From assembly GCA_946631295.1 (NCBI GenBank), contig CAMOZY010000018.1:1-38893 (forward strand): a stretch of 38,893 nt of DNA, in the 5' to 3' direction. Below are positions 24,846-33,494 of this stretch, piece by piece. The translations under genes were made by a program, and so were the position numbers. This DNA is from an uncultured Lachnospiraceae bacterium (GTDB taxonomy: Bacteria; Bacillota; Clostridia; Lachnospirales; Lachnospiraceae). Position 1 is the stretch's first letter; the number at the start of each line of letters is the position of its first letter. The notes under the pieces were generated by a model, which worked only from the letters and a program-made list of their open reading frames with translations, did not search any database and had not been told where the DNA came from.

Positions 24846-25118
24846 ATGAACAAGACCGAATTGGTTGCAGCTATTGCAGATTCTGCTGATATTACCAAGA
24901 AGGACGCTGAGAAGGCTGTTAAGGCTTTCACTGATGTTATTACCAAGGCTCTTAAGAAGGGTGACAAGGTTCAGCTCGTTGGCTTCGGTACCTTCGAAGT
25001 TGTTAAGAGAGCAGCCAGAGAAGGAAGAAATCCTCAGACCGGCAAGGCTATGAAGATTAAGGCTTCAAAGGCTCCCAAGTTCAAGGCAGGTAAGGCACTT
25101 AAGGACGCTCTGAACTGA
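24846..25118 (+). CDS. hup: DNA-binding protein HU
   Basis: A 90-residue histone-like HU protein. It opens MNKTELVAAIADSADITKKD and carries the conserved GFGTFEV, the DNA-binding beta arm with AAREGRNPQTG, and a lysine-rich C-terminus, KASKAPKFKAGKALKDALN. HU dimers bend and compact DNA. The length is exactly that of the family. The start follows AGGAGG by nine bases. Codon use is biased to common codons (GCT, AAG, GGT), as expected for a highly expressed protein. A near-consensus promoter lies upstream and a terminator directly downstream, so it is largely its own transcription unit. Confidence 0.97.
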   Translation: MNKTELVAAIADSADITKKDAEKAVKAFTDVITKALKKGDKVQLVGFGTFEVVKRAAREGRNPQTGKAMKIKASKAPKFKAGKALKDALN

Positions 25119-25137
25119 TAGAAAGTCGTTTATACGC

Positions 25138-25173
25138 TGCACCCGCCATACAAGTAAGGCGGGTGCACTTTTG
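25138..25173 (+). terminator. Rho-independent terminator after HU
   Basis: TGCACCCGCC (25138-25147) pairs perfectly with GGCGGGTGCA (25158-25167) around a 10-nt loop, followed by CTTTTG. The T-run is short, so some read-through into rqcP is possible. Confidence 0.8.
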
Positions 25174-25190
25174 TATAAGAGGAAAGTATT

Positions 25191-25430
25191 ATGAGACTCG
25201 ACAAGTACCTTAAGGTATCAAGACTGATCAAGAGAAGAACCGTTGCAAATTCAGCCTGTGATGCCGGAAGGGTCACGATCAATGACAGACCGGCAAAGGC
25301 ATCCACCGAGGTCAAGGCCGGTGATGTACTCTGTATCTCCTTTGGAAACCGCGAAATGAAAGTGAGAGTCACCGATGTTCGTGAGACCGTCAAAAAGGAA
25401 GAAGCAGATGCTATGTATGAGGAAATTTAA
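25191..25430 (+). CDS. rqcP: S4-domain RNA-binding protein RqcP
   Basis: A 79-residue protein that is a single S4 RNA-binding domain, beginning MRLDKYLKVSRLIKRRTVAN, followed by the GRVTINDRPAKASTEVKAGD segment. This is RqcP (YabO), which works with RqcH on stalled 50S subunits to add C-terminal alanine tails in ribosome-associated quality control. The gene order next to divIC and before tilS, hpt and ftsH matches Bacillus and supports the assignment. GAGGAAAG precedes the start, and its stop shares one base with the divIC start. Confidence 0.92.
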   Translation: MRLDKYLKVSRLIKRRTVANSACDAGRVTINDRPAKASTEVKAGDVLCISFGNREMKVRVTDVRETVKKEEADAMYEEI

Positions 25431-25765
25431 TGGCTTCATCAAGGTCATCTAAAAACAGAATGACTGCAATGGAGAAGCGCCGCAGAAGATCGGGTGCTTC
25501 CGGTTACCTGCTGATAGCACTTATCGTCAGCCTTATTACCGGCGTCGTTATGATCCAGATCCATGATGTAAAATCCAGACTTAAGGTTTACGAGGAGCAG
25601 GATCAGGCACTTGATGAACAGATTGCGGCGGAGCTAGAAAGAGCCGAGGAACTGAACGAACTTGAGAAGTATGTTCAGACCAAGGCCTATGCCGAGGAGC
25701 AGGCCCATGAGAAACTGGGTCTTGTCAACGAAGGCGAGATCATATTCAGGTTAGAGGATAATTAG
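25430..25765 (+). CDS. divIC: Septum formation initiator DivIC/FtsB family
   Basis: A 111-residue bitopic membrane protein with a basic cytoplasmic N-terminus (EKRRRRSG), one membrane helix (about 25-43, YLLIALIVSLITGVVMI) and an outside coiled coil (about 45-85). It ends with the conserved YAEEQAHEKLGLVNEGEIIF, typical of DivIC/FtsB. DivIC joins FtsL and DivIB in the divisome and activates septal wall synthesis. The start ATG overlaps the rqcP stop, and tilS follows without a gap. In sporulating Bacillus, yabP and yabQ lie between rqcP and divIC; here they are absent. Confidence 0.9.
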   Translation: MASSRSSKNRMTAMEKRRRRSGASGYLLIALIVSLITGVVMIQIHDVKSRLKVYEEQDQALDEQIAAELERAEELNELEKYVQTKAYAEEQAHEKLGLVNEGEIIFRLEDN

Positions 25766-27217
25766 TTGGGATTAAAAGCGGAGATCGTCTGTAAGAAATA
25801 TATGGATGAGTTCCTGATGGCTGAAAGTGATCCGCATCTGGTCATCGGGGTATCAGGCGGGGCAGATTCTATCTGCCTTTTATTTTTGATGAAAGAATTC
25901 ATTCCTGCAGACAATATCCGTGTTGTTCATATAAATCATATGATCCGCGGAAAAGAAGCGGATGAAGATTCAAAATTCGTAGAAGATATCTGCAAAAGGG
26001 AAGGTATCAGATTCAGAGAGATCAGGAAGGATATTCCCGCTATATCAAAGGAAATGGGATATTCCGAGGAAGAGGCGGGAAGACGGATCCGGTATGAGTG
26101 CTTTGAGGAAGAAGCTCAAATATGGGAAGAAGAGCAGGGACTTGTTAAAGGAAGCGTGCGCATAGCCGTTGCACATCATACGGAGGACAATGCCGAAACG
26201 GTTCTTTTTAATCTGTTCAGAGGTACGGGAATAAGAGGACTTTCCGGTATCGCACCGGAGCGGGGAAGAATAATACGTCCCCTGCTGGGGGCTTCCAGAA
26301 AAGATATAGAAGAGTACCTGAAGGACAGGGGAGAAACCTTTAGAACGGACAGGACCAATGAAGATACTGCCTACGCCAGAAACAGGATAAGAAATCTTAT
26401 TCTGCCTCAGGCCGAAGAAGTAAGTGCGATGGCTTCCGAACACATCGCTGCCGCATCTTCAAAGCTCAGAGAAATACTTACGTTCCTTGAAAAAAAGGTC
26501 GATGAAGAAAGTGACAGGCTTGTCATTTCCGGTGATGATCTTTTCAGGATTGATAAAAAAGGACTTAACGATCTTCCGGATGTGATCGCATCGATGCTTG
26601 TCTTAAAACTTCTCACAGAACTGACTCCGATGAAAAAGGATATCGGGGAGGTTCATGCAGAGGCAGTTTTAAAGCTCGCAAAGGGAGACGCCGGAAAGCA
26701 TGCGGATCTTCCATATGGGATAAAGGCTGATGTATCTCATGATGAGGTCCTTTTGAGACGAAGAACTTCAGCATCATCTGCGGATGAAAACAAAGAAGCA
26801 GAGGATATCGAAGTACTTGAGCTGTATTACAGAGCGGACGAATACAGTGACGACGAGCTGGAGAGCCTTACTGAGGCCGCGCATGACGGAAATAAGTACA
26901 CTAAATATTTTGATTATGATAAAATATGCTACATCGCATCACAGCAGGGGATCATCGACAAACCGTTCATAAAGATTAGAAAACGACGGGACGGAGATTA
27001 TCTCAGGATCAAAAAAAGTGATGGCAGCCCGGCAACCAAATCTCTCGGAGATTATCTTACCGATCTTAAACTGTCTCCCGATGAGAGGGAAAGCATAAGA
27101 GTCTGTGCGGTGGGCAGTGAGATCATGTGGGTCATAGGATACCGCATGGGTGATTCGGCCAAGATTTCCCGTGATACGGAGAATATATTAAGACTAGAGG
27201 TGAAAAAACATGAGTGA
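25766..27217 (+). CDS. tilS: tRNA(Ile)-lysidine synthase
   Basis: A 483-residue N-type PP-loop ATPase that converts cytidine 34 of tRNA-Ile(CAU) to lysidine so that it reads AUA. The PP-loop is GVSGGADS (28-35). The catalytic domain includes HINHMIRGKEAD and VAHHTEDNAETVLFNLFRGTG, and IRPLLGASRKDIEEYL marks the end of the N-domain. The C-terminal TilS domain contains FIKIRKRRDGDYL. The start is TTG 25766, directly after the divIC stop, with AGAGG nine or so bases upstream; no ATG is available before the PP-loop except Met13. It overlaps hpt by eight bases, the normal Firmicutes arrangement. Confidence 0.95.
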   Translation: MGLKAEIVCKKYMDEFLMAESDPHLVIGVSGGADSICLLFLMKEFIPADNIRVVHINHMIRGKEADEDSKFVEDICKREGIRFREIRKDIPAISKEMGYSEEEAGRRIRYECFEEEAQIWEEEQGLVKGSVRIAVAHHTEDNAETVLFNLFRGTGIRGLSGIAPERGRIIRPLLGASRKDIEEYLKDRGETFRTDRTNEDTAYARNRIRNLILPQAEEVSAMASEHIAAASSKLREILTFLEKKVDEESDRLVISGDDLFRIDKKGLNDLPDVIASMLVLKLLTELTPMKKDIGEVHAEAVLKLAKGDAGKHADLPYGIKADVSHDEVLLRRRTSASSADENKEAEDIEVLELYYRADEYSDDELESLTEAAHDGNKYTKYFDYDKICYIASQQGIIDKPFIKIRKRRDGDYLRIKKSDGSPATKSLGDYLTDLKLSPDERESIRVCAVGSEIMWVIGYRMGDSAKISRDTENILRLEVKKHE

Positions 27218-27737
27218 TCATCATATCGAAGTAATGTTTACCGAAGAAGAAGTTGATCGCAGGATCCAGGAGATCGGAGACCAGATCACCAAAGATTACG
27301 AGGGAAAGCAGATTCATATGGTATGTGTTCTCAAGGGTGGAGCTTTCTTCATGTGCGAGCTTGCCAAGCGCATCAAGCTTGATGTATCCCTCGATTTTAT
27401 GAGTGCATCCAGTTACGGCTCCGGCACCGAGTCCAGCGGACTTGTGAAGATCGTAAAGGATCTTGACGAGCCTCTCAAGGGTAAGGATGTTCTCGTTGTT
27501 GAAGATATCGTTGACAGCGGAAGGACTCTCAGTTATCTGCTTAAGATGCTTTCGGAAAGAGAGCCTGCATCACTCAGACTCTGCACTCTTCTCGACAAGC
27601 CTTCGAGACGTGTTACTGACGTTGATGTCACATATACGGGATTCAAGATTCCCGATGAGTTCGTAGTAGGTTACGGACTTGATTACGATCAGTTGTACAG
27701 AAATCTGCCTTATATAGGCGTGGTTAAGTTCGACTGA
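27210..27737 (+). CDS. hpt: Hypoxanthine phosphoribosyltransferase
   Basis: A 175-residue purine salvage enzyme that joins hypoxanthine or guanine to PRPP. The PRPP-binding loop is [11 protein letters not shown], with the acidic pair Glu98/Asp99. The flexible loop with [11 protein letters not shown] and the base-binding segment [20 protein letters not shown] are present. The length is typical. It overlaps tilS by eight bases and lies 23 bases before ftsH. In Bacillus, Hpt and TilS are known to act together in activating ftsH transcription. Confidence 0.97.
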   Translation: MSDHHIEVMFTEEEVDRRIQEIGDQITKDYEGKQIHMVCVLKGGAFFMCELAKRIKLDVSLDFMSASSYGSGTESSGLVKIVKDLDEPLKGKDVLVVEDIVDSGRTLSYLLKMLSEREPASLRLCTLLDKPSRRVTDVDVTYTGFKIPDEFVVGYGLDYDQLYRNLPYIGVVKFD

Positions 27738-27760
27738 TACTGCTTCATGGAGGAAGAAAA

Positions 27761-29581
27761 TTGGAAAAGACCTCAAGAAATCCTTTCAGATCATATCTGT
27801 GGCTGATCTTTATAGTGCTTCTGATCGTATGGCTGGCACAGACACTGAAGGGTAATTCGGCAACTTATTCATACGGTCAGATGGCAGCGGACCTGACTGC
27901 CGGAAAAATAGTATCAGCCACGATCACCCCCGATTCATCCGGAACTACCGGTTATGTTGCGGTCACCACCAAAAGCGGAGTGATCGAAAGGGTATACGTA
28001 ACTGATGTAAGCGGTGCGGAAAATATGCTGCGAAGCGCAGGGGTAGATCCCGTTATCAGGGACAGGACCCTTATCAACTGGTTTACCAACACACTGCTTC
28101 CGATAATACTTCTTGCATTTGTTGTGGTATTCCTGCTTTCGGCGATCATCGGGCCCGGATCGAATCAGAGTCAGGGAAACCGGATGCTGAATTTCGGCAA
28201 GATAAGGTTCAACCTTATAAACGGTGACGGCAAGATCACTTTTGAGGATGTTGCCGGATTAAAGGAAGAAAAGGAAGAACTTGCGGAGATAGTTGATTTC
28301 CTCAAGGACCCCGGAAAATATTCAGCACTTGGTGCACGTATCCCTAAGGGTGTTTTGCTCGAAGGTTCTCCCGGAACAGGTAAGACACTGCTTGCCAAGG
28401 CTGTGGCAGGTGAGGCGAAGGTTCCCTTCCTCTCGATATCAGGATCCGATTTTGTTGAGATGTTCGTAGGTGTCGGTGCTTCGAGAGTCAGAGATCTTTT
28501 TGAGGAAGCCAAGAAGCGCTGTCCCTGTATCGTATTCATAGATGAGATCGATGCCGTAGCAAGAAGAAGAGGAACCGGACTCGGCGGAGGACATGATGAG
28601 AGAGAACAGACTCTCAACCAGCTCCTTGTTGAGATGGACGGATTCACCGAGAATTCCGGAATAATCGTAATGGCTGCGACAAACAGAGTGGATATTCTCG
28701 ATCCCGCAATACTGCGTCCCGGAAGATTTGACCGTAAGGTTACCGTTCAGAGACCTGATGTTGCAGGACGTGAAGAGATACTCAAGGTACATGCAAGGAA
28801 TAAGAAGCTCTCCGAGGATGTGGATCTGGAAAAGATAGCAAGGACTACAGCCGGATTTACCGGTGCTGATCTTGAAAACCTTATGAACGAAGCTGCGATC
28901 GGTGCAGCAAGAGGCGGAGACAGATTCATATCAATGGACCGTATCAATAATGCCTTTATCAAGGTTGGTATGGGAACAGAGAAGAAGAGCCGTATCATTT
29001 CCGAGAAGGAAAAGAAGATCACCGCTTATCACGAGACCGGACATGCAATACTGTTCCATGTCCTTCCTGATGTGGGCCCTGTTTATACCGTATCCATCAT
29101 CCCCACGGGTGTGGGTGCCGCCGGATATACAATGCCGCTTCCCGAAAAAGATGAGATGTACTGGTCCAAGGGAAAGATGCTTCAGGATATCATGGTCACT
29201 CTCGGCGGAAGGATCGCAGAGGAGATAATATTCGGCGATATCACGACCGGAGCTTCCTCAGACATAAAGCGTGCAACAAAGGTGGCACGCAGCATGGTCA
29301 CCAAATACGGCATGAGCGACAATATCGGTGTTGTCTGCTATGACAACGACGATGACGAGGTATTCATCGGACGTGACCTTGCACATGCGAAGAATCACAG
29401 CGAGGAGATCGCGGGTGAGATCGACAAGGAAGTCAGAGCGATAATTGATGACTGCTACAGCAAGGCCAAAGAGATCATCCTCGAACACCAGGGAGTTCTG
29501 CATAAGTGTGCTGAGCTTCTCATGGAGAAGGAAAAGATCGGAAGAGAGGAGTTTGAAGCTCTTTTCTCCACAAACATGTAA
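27761..29581 (+). CDS. ftsH: ATP-dependent zinc metalloprotease FtsH
   Basis: A 606-residue membrane AAA+ protease that degrades misfolded and short-lived membrane and soluble proteins. Two membrane helices (about 10-28 and 110-132) flank an outside domain. The AAA domain has Walker A GSPGTGKT (202-209, with Ser in place of the usual Pro), Walker B FIDEIDAV and an Arg-finger region in [10 protein letters not shown]. The protease site is HETGH (His424, Glu425, His428). It begins at TTG 27761, preceded by GGAGGA at the right distance, with no better ATG. It is the last gene of the tilS-hpt-ftsH unit. Confidence 0.97.
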   Translation: MEKTSRNPFRSYLWLIFIVLLIVWLAQTLKGNSATYSYGQMAADLTAGKIVSATITPDSSGTTGYVAVTTKSGVIERVYVTDVSGAENMLRSAGVDPVIRDRTLINWFTNTLLPIILLAFVVVFLLSAIIGPGSNQSQGNRMLNFGKIRFNLINGDGKITFEDVAGLKEEKEELAEIVDFLKDPGKYSALGARIPKGVLLEGSPGTGKTLLAKAVAGEAKVPFLSISGSDFVEMFVGVGASRVRDLFEEAKKRCPCIVFIDEIDAVARRRGTGLGGGHDEREQTLNQLLVEMDGFTENSGIIVMAATNRVDILDPAILRPGRFDRKVTVQRPDVAGREEILKVHARNKKLSEDVDLEKIARTTAGFTGADLENLMNEAAIGAARGGDRFISMDRINNAFIKVGMGTEKKSRIISEKEKKITAYHETGHAILFHVLPDVGPVYTVSIIPTGVGAAGYTMPLPEKDEMYWSKGKMLQDIMVTLGGRIAEEIIFGDITTGASSDIKRATKVARSMVTKYGMSDNIGVVCYDNDDDEVFIGRDLAHAKNHSEEIAGEIDKEVRAIIDDCYSKAKEIILEHQGVLHKCAELLMEKEKIGREEFEALFSTNM

Positions 29582-29722
29582 GAAATGCACAAAAAGCATT
29601 CTAAGAATCTGTGAAGTTTGTGAATCTTTGGCATAGTAAGACAGGGGGTCAGGTGCTACTATATGAATGTACCCCCAATACATTTTGTTTTGGAAATACC
29701 CCAAGAGATAGATTCTCTGGAG

Positions 29723-29757
29723 AAAAGACAGCTTCCCCGGCTGTCTTTTTTCTTTTT
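29723..29757 (+). terminator. Rho-independent terminator after ftsH
   Basis: AAAAGACAGC (29723-29732) pairs with GCTGTCTTTT (29740-29749) around a 7-nt loop, followed by a T-rich run. The 290-base gap also contains a looser GGGGGT/ACCCCC pairing (29644-29649 with 29671-29676). No gene was seen in it. Confidence 0.85.
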
Positions 29758-29787
29758 CACCCGGAGATTTTATTTCATCTGCCTTAC

Positions 29788-29816
29788 TTGTGTAAGTAAT
29801 TATAATAGGCTACAAT
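29788..29816 (+). promoter_or_regulatory. Promoter of the GH13 gene
   Basis: TTGTGT (29788-29793), a 17-nt spacer and TACAAT (29811-29816). The start would be near 29823, giving a leader of about 50 bases before the GGAGG site. Confidence 0.6.
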
Positions 29817-29871
29817 ATGTTGTGGTTTTTTGTGAATATTGCAGACATGCAAATGATTCCGGAGGATACAA

Positions 29872-31983
29872 ATGTTCGTGGGTCTTGAACATCGGAAGAA
29901 GGTACTTGGTGATCAGCGCTACATTCTAACCATGCGTCCCGTATTTAATACAAGGGCGCTTTATTCCGATACTACTTCCAATTTCCTTAGTCCTGAAGAA
30001 CCTGAGTCCGGTGACACGGTCACCGTAAGGTTCCGTACAGCCAAGAATAATGTCGATGTTGTTCTGCTTGTTGCAGGCGGAAGAAGATATTCCCTGCGCA
30101 AGGCAGAAACGGAAAGACATTTTGATTATTATGAGACTCAGATCGAGCTTTCAGGAGGAAAGTTCGCATATCATTTCGAGATATGGTCTGGATCTTTGAA
30201 GGTTTTCTTTGATTCAAGGGGAGTCGTTACAGAGGCTAACGAATACTATGATTTTGTTGTATTTCCCGGCTTTTCAACCCCTGACTGGAGCAAGGGTGCC
30301 GTCATGTACCAGATTTATGTGGACAGATTTTGTGACGGAGACCCTTCGAATAACGTCTTAGAGGGTGAATACACTTATATTGGTCAGCCTGTCCACCGTG
30401 TGGAGGATTGGAACACTCCTCCTTCACAGATGGATGTGAGGAATTTTTACGGAGGAGATCTTCAGGGCGTTCTTGATAAGATGGACTATATCAAGAGTCT
30501 TGGCGTGGAGGTCATATATTTTAATCCTCTGTTTGTATCGCCTTCGAACCATAAGTATGATATCCAGGATTATGACCATATCGATCCTCATTTCGGAAAG
30601 ATCGTGGATGACGGAGGAGACCTTCTTCCCCAGGGACAGAAGGAAAACCGTCTCGCGACCAGATATATCAGGAGAGTTGCGGGAAGAGCCAATCTGACCG
30701 CAAGTGACGAGCTGTTCATCAAGGTGGTTCAGGAAGCACATAAGAGGGGAATGAAAGTCATACTCGACGGTGTGTTCAATCACTGTGGTTCGTTCAATAA
30801 ATGGATGGACAGAGAGCGCATTTATGAAAATGAGGAAGGGTATGAAAAGGGAGCGTATGTAAGTCCCGCAAGCCCTTACAGGAACTATTTTTCGTTCAAT
30901 AACGAAAACGGATGGCCTTATAACGGATCCTATGACGGATGGTGGGGCCATGATACACTTCCGAAGCTTAACTACGAAGGCTCCGAGCAGCTGTTTGCGT
31001 ATGTACTCAGGATAGGTGCCAAGTGGGTGTCCGAACCCTTCTGTGCAGACGGCTGGAGACTGGATGTTGCCGCGGATCTAGGACATTCACAGGATTATAA
31101 TCACTACTTCTGGAAAAGATTCCGCAAGGCGGTAAAAGAAGCCAATCCCGATGCCCTTATACTGGCTGAGCATTACGGTGACAAGAAGGCCTGGCTTCAG
31201 GGCGATGAATGGGATTCCGTAATGAATTATGATGCATTTATGGAGCCTGTTACATGGTTCCTTACAGGCATGGAGAAGCATTCCGACGATTTCCGCGAGG
31301 ATCTTCTCGGAAATGCCGACAGTTTCTGGGGTGCGATGAAGCATCACGGGGCGACATTCTCGACTCCGAGCATGCAGTCGGCCATGAATGAACTGTCCAA
31401 TCATGATCATTCAAGATTCCTTACAAGGACCAATCATATGGTCGGAAGAACAGGAACTCTTGGTCCCGATGCTGCTTCAAGGAATATCAACAAGGCAGTT
31501 TTCAGGGAGGCTGTTGTGATCCAGATGACCTGGATGGGCGCACCTACCATCTATTATGGTGATGAGGCGGGGGTCTGCGGTTTTACCGATCCCGATAACA
31601 GGCGTACATACCCCTGGGGGCATGAGGATCAGGAAATGATCTCTTTTCACAGGGATCTGATATCCTTAAGGCACAGGCATCCTGTATTCAAAACCGGCTC
31701 CATCAAGATGGTGGACAGTGATTATAACTTCATTGCATACGGAAGATTCGACAGAAAAGAACAGTTCCTTATTCTCATAAATAACAACAATCATGAGATA
31801 GTAAGGAATCTCACCGTATGGGAGATAGGTACTACAAGATCCGGAATGATGAGGACCGTGTTCAGATCCGACAGAAACGGTTATTCCATGACCGGTGACG
31901 AATATAAGCTGTCAGGCGGACTGCTCGATATCGCAATACCTCCTGAGTCTGCTACGATTCTTGCTTTTTATAAGTCTGTATGA
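29872..31983 (+). CDS. Glycoside hydrolase family 13 (neopullulanase/maltogenic amylase-like), cytoplasmic
   Basis: A 703-residue alpha-glucan hydrolase. Residues 1-140 form an N-terminal beta-sandwich like those of neopullulanases (CBM34-type), followed by the GH13 barrel beginning near GAVMYQIYVDRFCDGD. Catalytic residues are the nucleophile Asp398 (DGWRLDVAADLG), the acid Glu433 (LILAEHYGD) and Asp512 (LSNHDHSRF). The first conserved region is DGVFNHCG. A C-terminal beta domain ends the protein. There is no signal peptide, so it should process imported malto-oligosaccharides, cyclodextrins or stored glycogen. The GGAGG site lies six bases before ATG 29872. Exact specificity cannot be read from sequence. 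The promoter of the following tRNA gene lies in its last 25 bases. Confidence 0.93.
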   Translation: MFVGLEHRKKVLGDQRYILTMRPVFNTRALYSDTTSNFLSPEEPESGDTVTVRFRTAKNNVDVVLLVAGGRRYSLRKAETERHFDYYETQIELSGGKFAYHFEIWSGSLKVFFDSRGVVTEANEYYDFVVFPGFSTPDWSKGAVMYQIYVDRFCDGDPSNNVLEGEYTYIGQPVHRVEDWNTPPSQMDVRNFYGGDLQGVLDKMDYIKSLGVEVIYFNPLFVSPSNHKYDIQDYDHIDPHFGKIVDDGGDLLPQGQKENRLATRYIRRVAGRANLTASDELFIKVVQEAHKRGMKVILDGVFNHCGSFNKWMDRERIYENEEGYEKGAYVSPASPYRNYFSFNNENGWPYNGSYDGWWGHDTLPKLNYEGSEQLFAYVLRIGAKWVSEPFCADGWRLDVAADLGHSQDYNHYFWKRFRKAVKEANPDALILAEHYGDKKAWLQGDEWDSVMNYDAFMEPVTWFLTGMEKHSDDFREDLLGNADSFWGAMKHHGATFSTPSMQSAMNELSNHDHSRFLTRTNHMVGRTGTLGPDAASRNINKAVFREAVVIQMTWMGAPTIYYGDEAGVCGFTDPDNRRTYPWGHEDQEMISFHRDLISLRHRHPVFKTGSIKMVDSDYNFIAYGRFDRKEQFLILINNNNHEIVRNLTVWEIGTTRSGMMRTVFRSDRNGYSMTGDEYKLSGGLLDIAIPPESATILAFYKSV

Positions 31984-31989
31984 TACAAT
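31961..31989 (+). promoter_or_regulatory. tRNA-Leu promoter inside the end of the GH13 gene
   Basis: TTGCTT (31961-31966), a 17-nt spacer and TACAAT (31984-31989). The -35 and spacer lie in the GH13 coding region and the -10 just after its stop; the tRNA begins 22 bases later. Confidence 0.6.
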
Positions 31990-32010
31990 TCACACTTGCA
32001 GATTGCAGAC

Positions 32011-32094
32011 GCGGGTATGGCGAAATAGGTAGACGCAAGGGACTTAAAATCCCTCGGGGGCGACTCCGTGCCGGTTCAAGTCCGGCTACCCGCA
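32011..32094 (+). tRNA. trnL: tRNA-Leu (anticodon UAA)
   Basis: An 84-nt class II tRNA. The acceptor arms GCGGGTA and TACCCGC pair fully, with discriminator A at 32094. The anticodon loop CTTAAAA reads UAA. A variable arm around CGGGGGCGACTCCG and a T-arm GGTTCAAGTCC complete it, as expected for leucine tRNAs. The CCA is not encoded. A run of seven T follows and probably helps termination. Confidence 0.96.
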
Positions 32095-32124
32095 TTTTTT
32101 TGTGTCTGTAAAAGGTATCATGTT

Positions 32125-33363
32125 ATGAAACTTAAGAATCTGAATAAAAAAATCATAGGACTGACACTGGCGTCCCTTGTGGCCATAACCGGCTGCAGTC
32201 CCGATGCCAATGCATATAAGCCTGCTGAACAGCAGGGAGACCCCGTTTCAACCCAGCCCGGTCAGATTTCACAGACCGAGCCCCATACCCCCGATACTCC
32301 TCAGGGACTTATGGCTATCGGTGAGAGGTATGAGTTAAACGGAAAGATGGAAAGCTATCTTACCGGACAGTGGGTAAGTACCGATATAGCAACCAGACGT
32401 CCCATGGCTGTAATGATCCCCAATAACAAGAACTGCCTGCCTCAGTACGGTGTTTCTTTTGCGGATGTGATATATGAAGCTCCGATGGAGAGCTGCAGCT
32501 GTACGAGACTTATGGGACTGTTCCAGGATTATGATAAGCTGGAATTCATTGAGCCCATACGAAGCAGCAGACATTATTTCCTGTATGAGGCACTCAGTTA
32601 TGATGCAATCTACTGTAACTGGGGACTTGCCGTTCCGTATGTAGGTCCTCTTATCAACAGTGACTGGGTTGATAATGTCAGCGCAGCCGTATCAGGAATA
32701 GATGTAGCTGCAAGCGAAGCTTTTTCCAGGGATAAGGAAAGACAGGAACAGGGCTATTCGCTCGAATATACGGGTATCATGTCTATCGAAGGCTATAATG
32801 CGGCAGTCGCAAGACTGGGATATGACACAAAGTACCCTACTCCGAACTATACATTCCCGCTTCAGTTCGCAACGGATGCATATCTTGCAGAATATGAAGA
32901 TTATCTGGATATAACGGAGATCTATCCCGGCGGTGATCATAACCAGGCACGTGCCAACGGATATCAGGAGCTTAATCCGTACTTCATATACAATCCCGAG
33001 GATCATCTTTATTACAGATATCAGAACGGTGCTCCTCATGTCGATGAAGTCAACGGAGAACAGCTTGCCGTCACAAATGTCATCATCAAATATGTGTCGG
33101 GTTCGGTTCTTGATGATCACGGATATATGAACTTTGATGTATTCGGTAACGGAGAAGGTGTTCTGTTCACTAACGGAAAATGCGTTGATCTGAAGTGGTC
33201 CAGAATATACCCTATCGACGAGAATCTTGATTACAATGAAAATCTTTATTCTCAGACAAGATTCTATGACGCACAGACCGGTGATGAGGTAATACTCAAC
33301 AGAGGAAAAACCTGGATCTGTCTTGTGTGGGATGAATACAGACTGTATACCAAGTACATCTGA
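32125..33363 (+). CDS. DUF3048 (YerB-like) lipoprotein
   Basis: A 412-residue lipoprotein with signal peptide and lipobox ending at Cys24 (AITGC), then a Pro/Gln/Thr-rich linker to about residue 60. The rest matches DUF3048: RRPMAVMIPNN, ADVIYEAPMESCSCTRLMG, EPIRSSRHYFLYEA and the C-terminal GKTWICLVWDE. The function of the family is unknown. Members are surface-anchored in Firmicutes. The ATG at 32125 is chosen because the upstream in-frame start at 32068 lies inside the tRNA gene. A terminator follows the stop within 20 bases. Confidence 0.93.
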   Translation: MKLKNLNKKIIGLTLASLVAITGCSPDANAYKPAEQQGDPVSTQPGQISQTEPHTPDTPQGLMAIGERYELNGKMESYLTGQWVSTDIATRRPMAVMIPNNKNCLPQYGVSFADVIYEAPMESCSCTRLMGLFQDYDKLEFIEPIRSSRHYFLYEALSYDAIYCNWGLAVPYVGPLINSDWVDNVSAAVSGIDVAASEAFSRDKERQEQGYSLEYTGIMSIEGYNAAVARLGYDTKYPTPNYTFPLQFATDAYLAEYEDYLDITEIYPGGDHNQARANGYQELNPYFIYNPEDHLYYRYQNGAPHVDEVNGEQLAVTNVIIKYVSGSVLDDHGYMNFDVFGNGEGVLFTNGKCVDLKWSRIYPIDENLDYNENLYSQTRFYDAQTGDEVILNRGKTWICLVWDEYRLYTKYI

Positions 33364-33379
33364 TATGAAAGCTGATGTG

Positions 33380-33413
33380 ACGAGGGCCCATATCAATGAG
33401 GCCCTCGTTTTTT
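33380..33413 (+). terminator. Rho-independent terminator after the DUF3048 gene
   Basis: ACGAGGGCC (33380-33388) pairs perfectly with GGCCCTCGT (33400-33408) around an 11-nt loop, followed by six T. Confidence 0.92.
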
Positions 33414-33429
33414 CATATAAATTATTTCC

Positions 33430-33458
33430 TTGCAGTGTACAGATACGGGGGATAAAAT
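33430..33458 (+). promoter_or_regulatory. Promoter of the O-acetylhomoserine sulfhydrylase gene
   Basis: TTGCAG (33430-33435), a 17-nt spacer and TAAAAT (33453-33458). Only about 30 leader bases precede the start codon, too few for a SAM or T-box riboswitch. Confidence 0.6.
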
Positions 33459-33494
33459 AAAAAAAGGTTTTTACGAGGAGTTTAAGGAGGAAAT

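Noticed and set aside
29582-29722. Small gene or RNA in the gap after ftsH
   Set aside because: The GGGGGT/ACCCCC pairing has a large unstructured loop, and no open frame with a ribosome site was seen. Only the terminator and the GH13 promoter are supported.
32068-32124. Earlier start for the DUF3048 lipoprotein
   Set aside because: It would begin inside tRNA-Leu and would put the lipoprotein signal peptide in the interior. ATG 32125 gives a proper leader.
33414-33494. SAM riboswitch before the O-acetylhomoserine sulfhydrylase gene
   Set aside because: The space between the promoter and the start is only about 30 bases, too short for an S-box, and a normal ribosome site is present.
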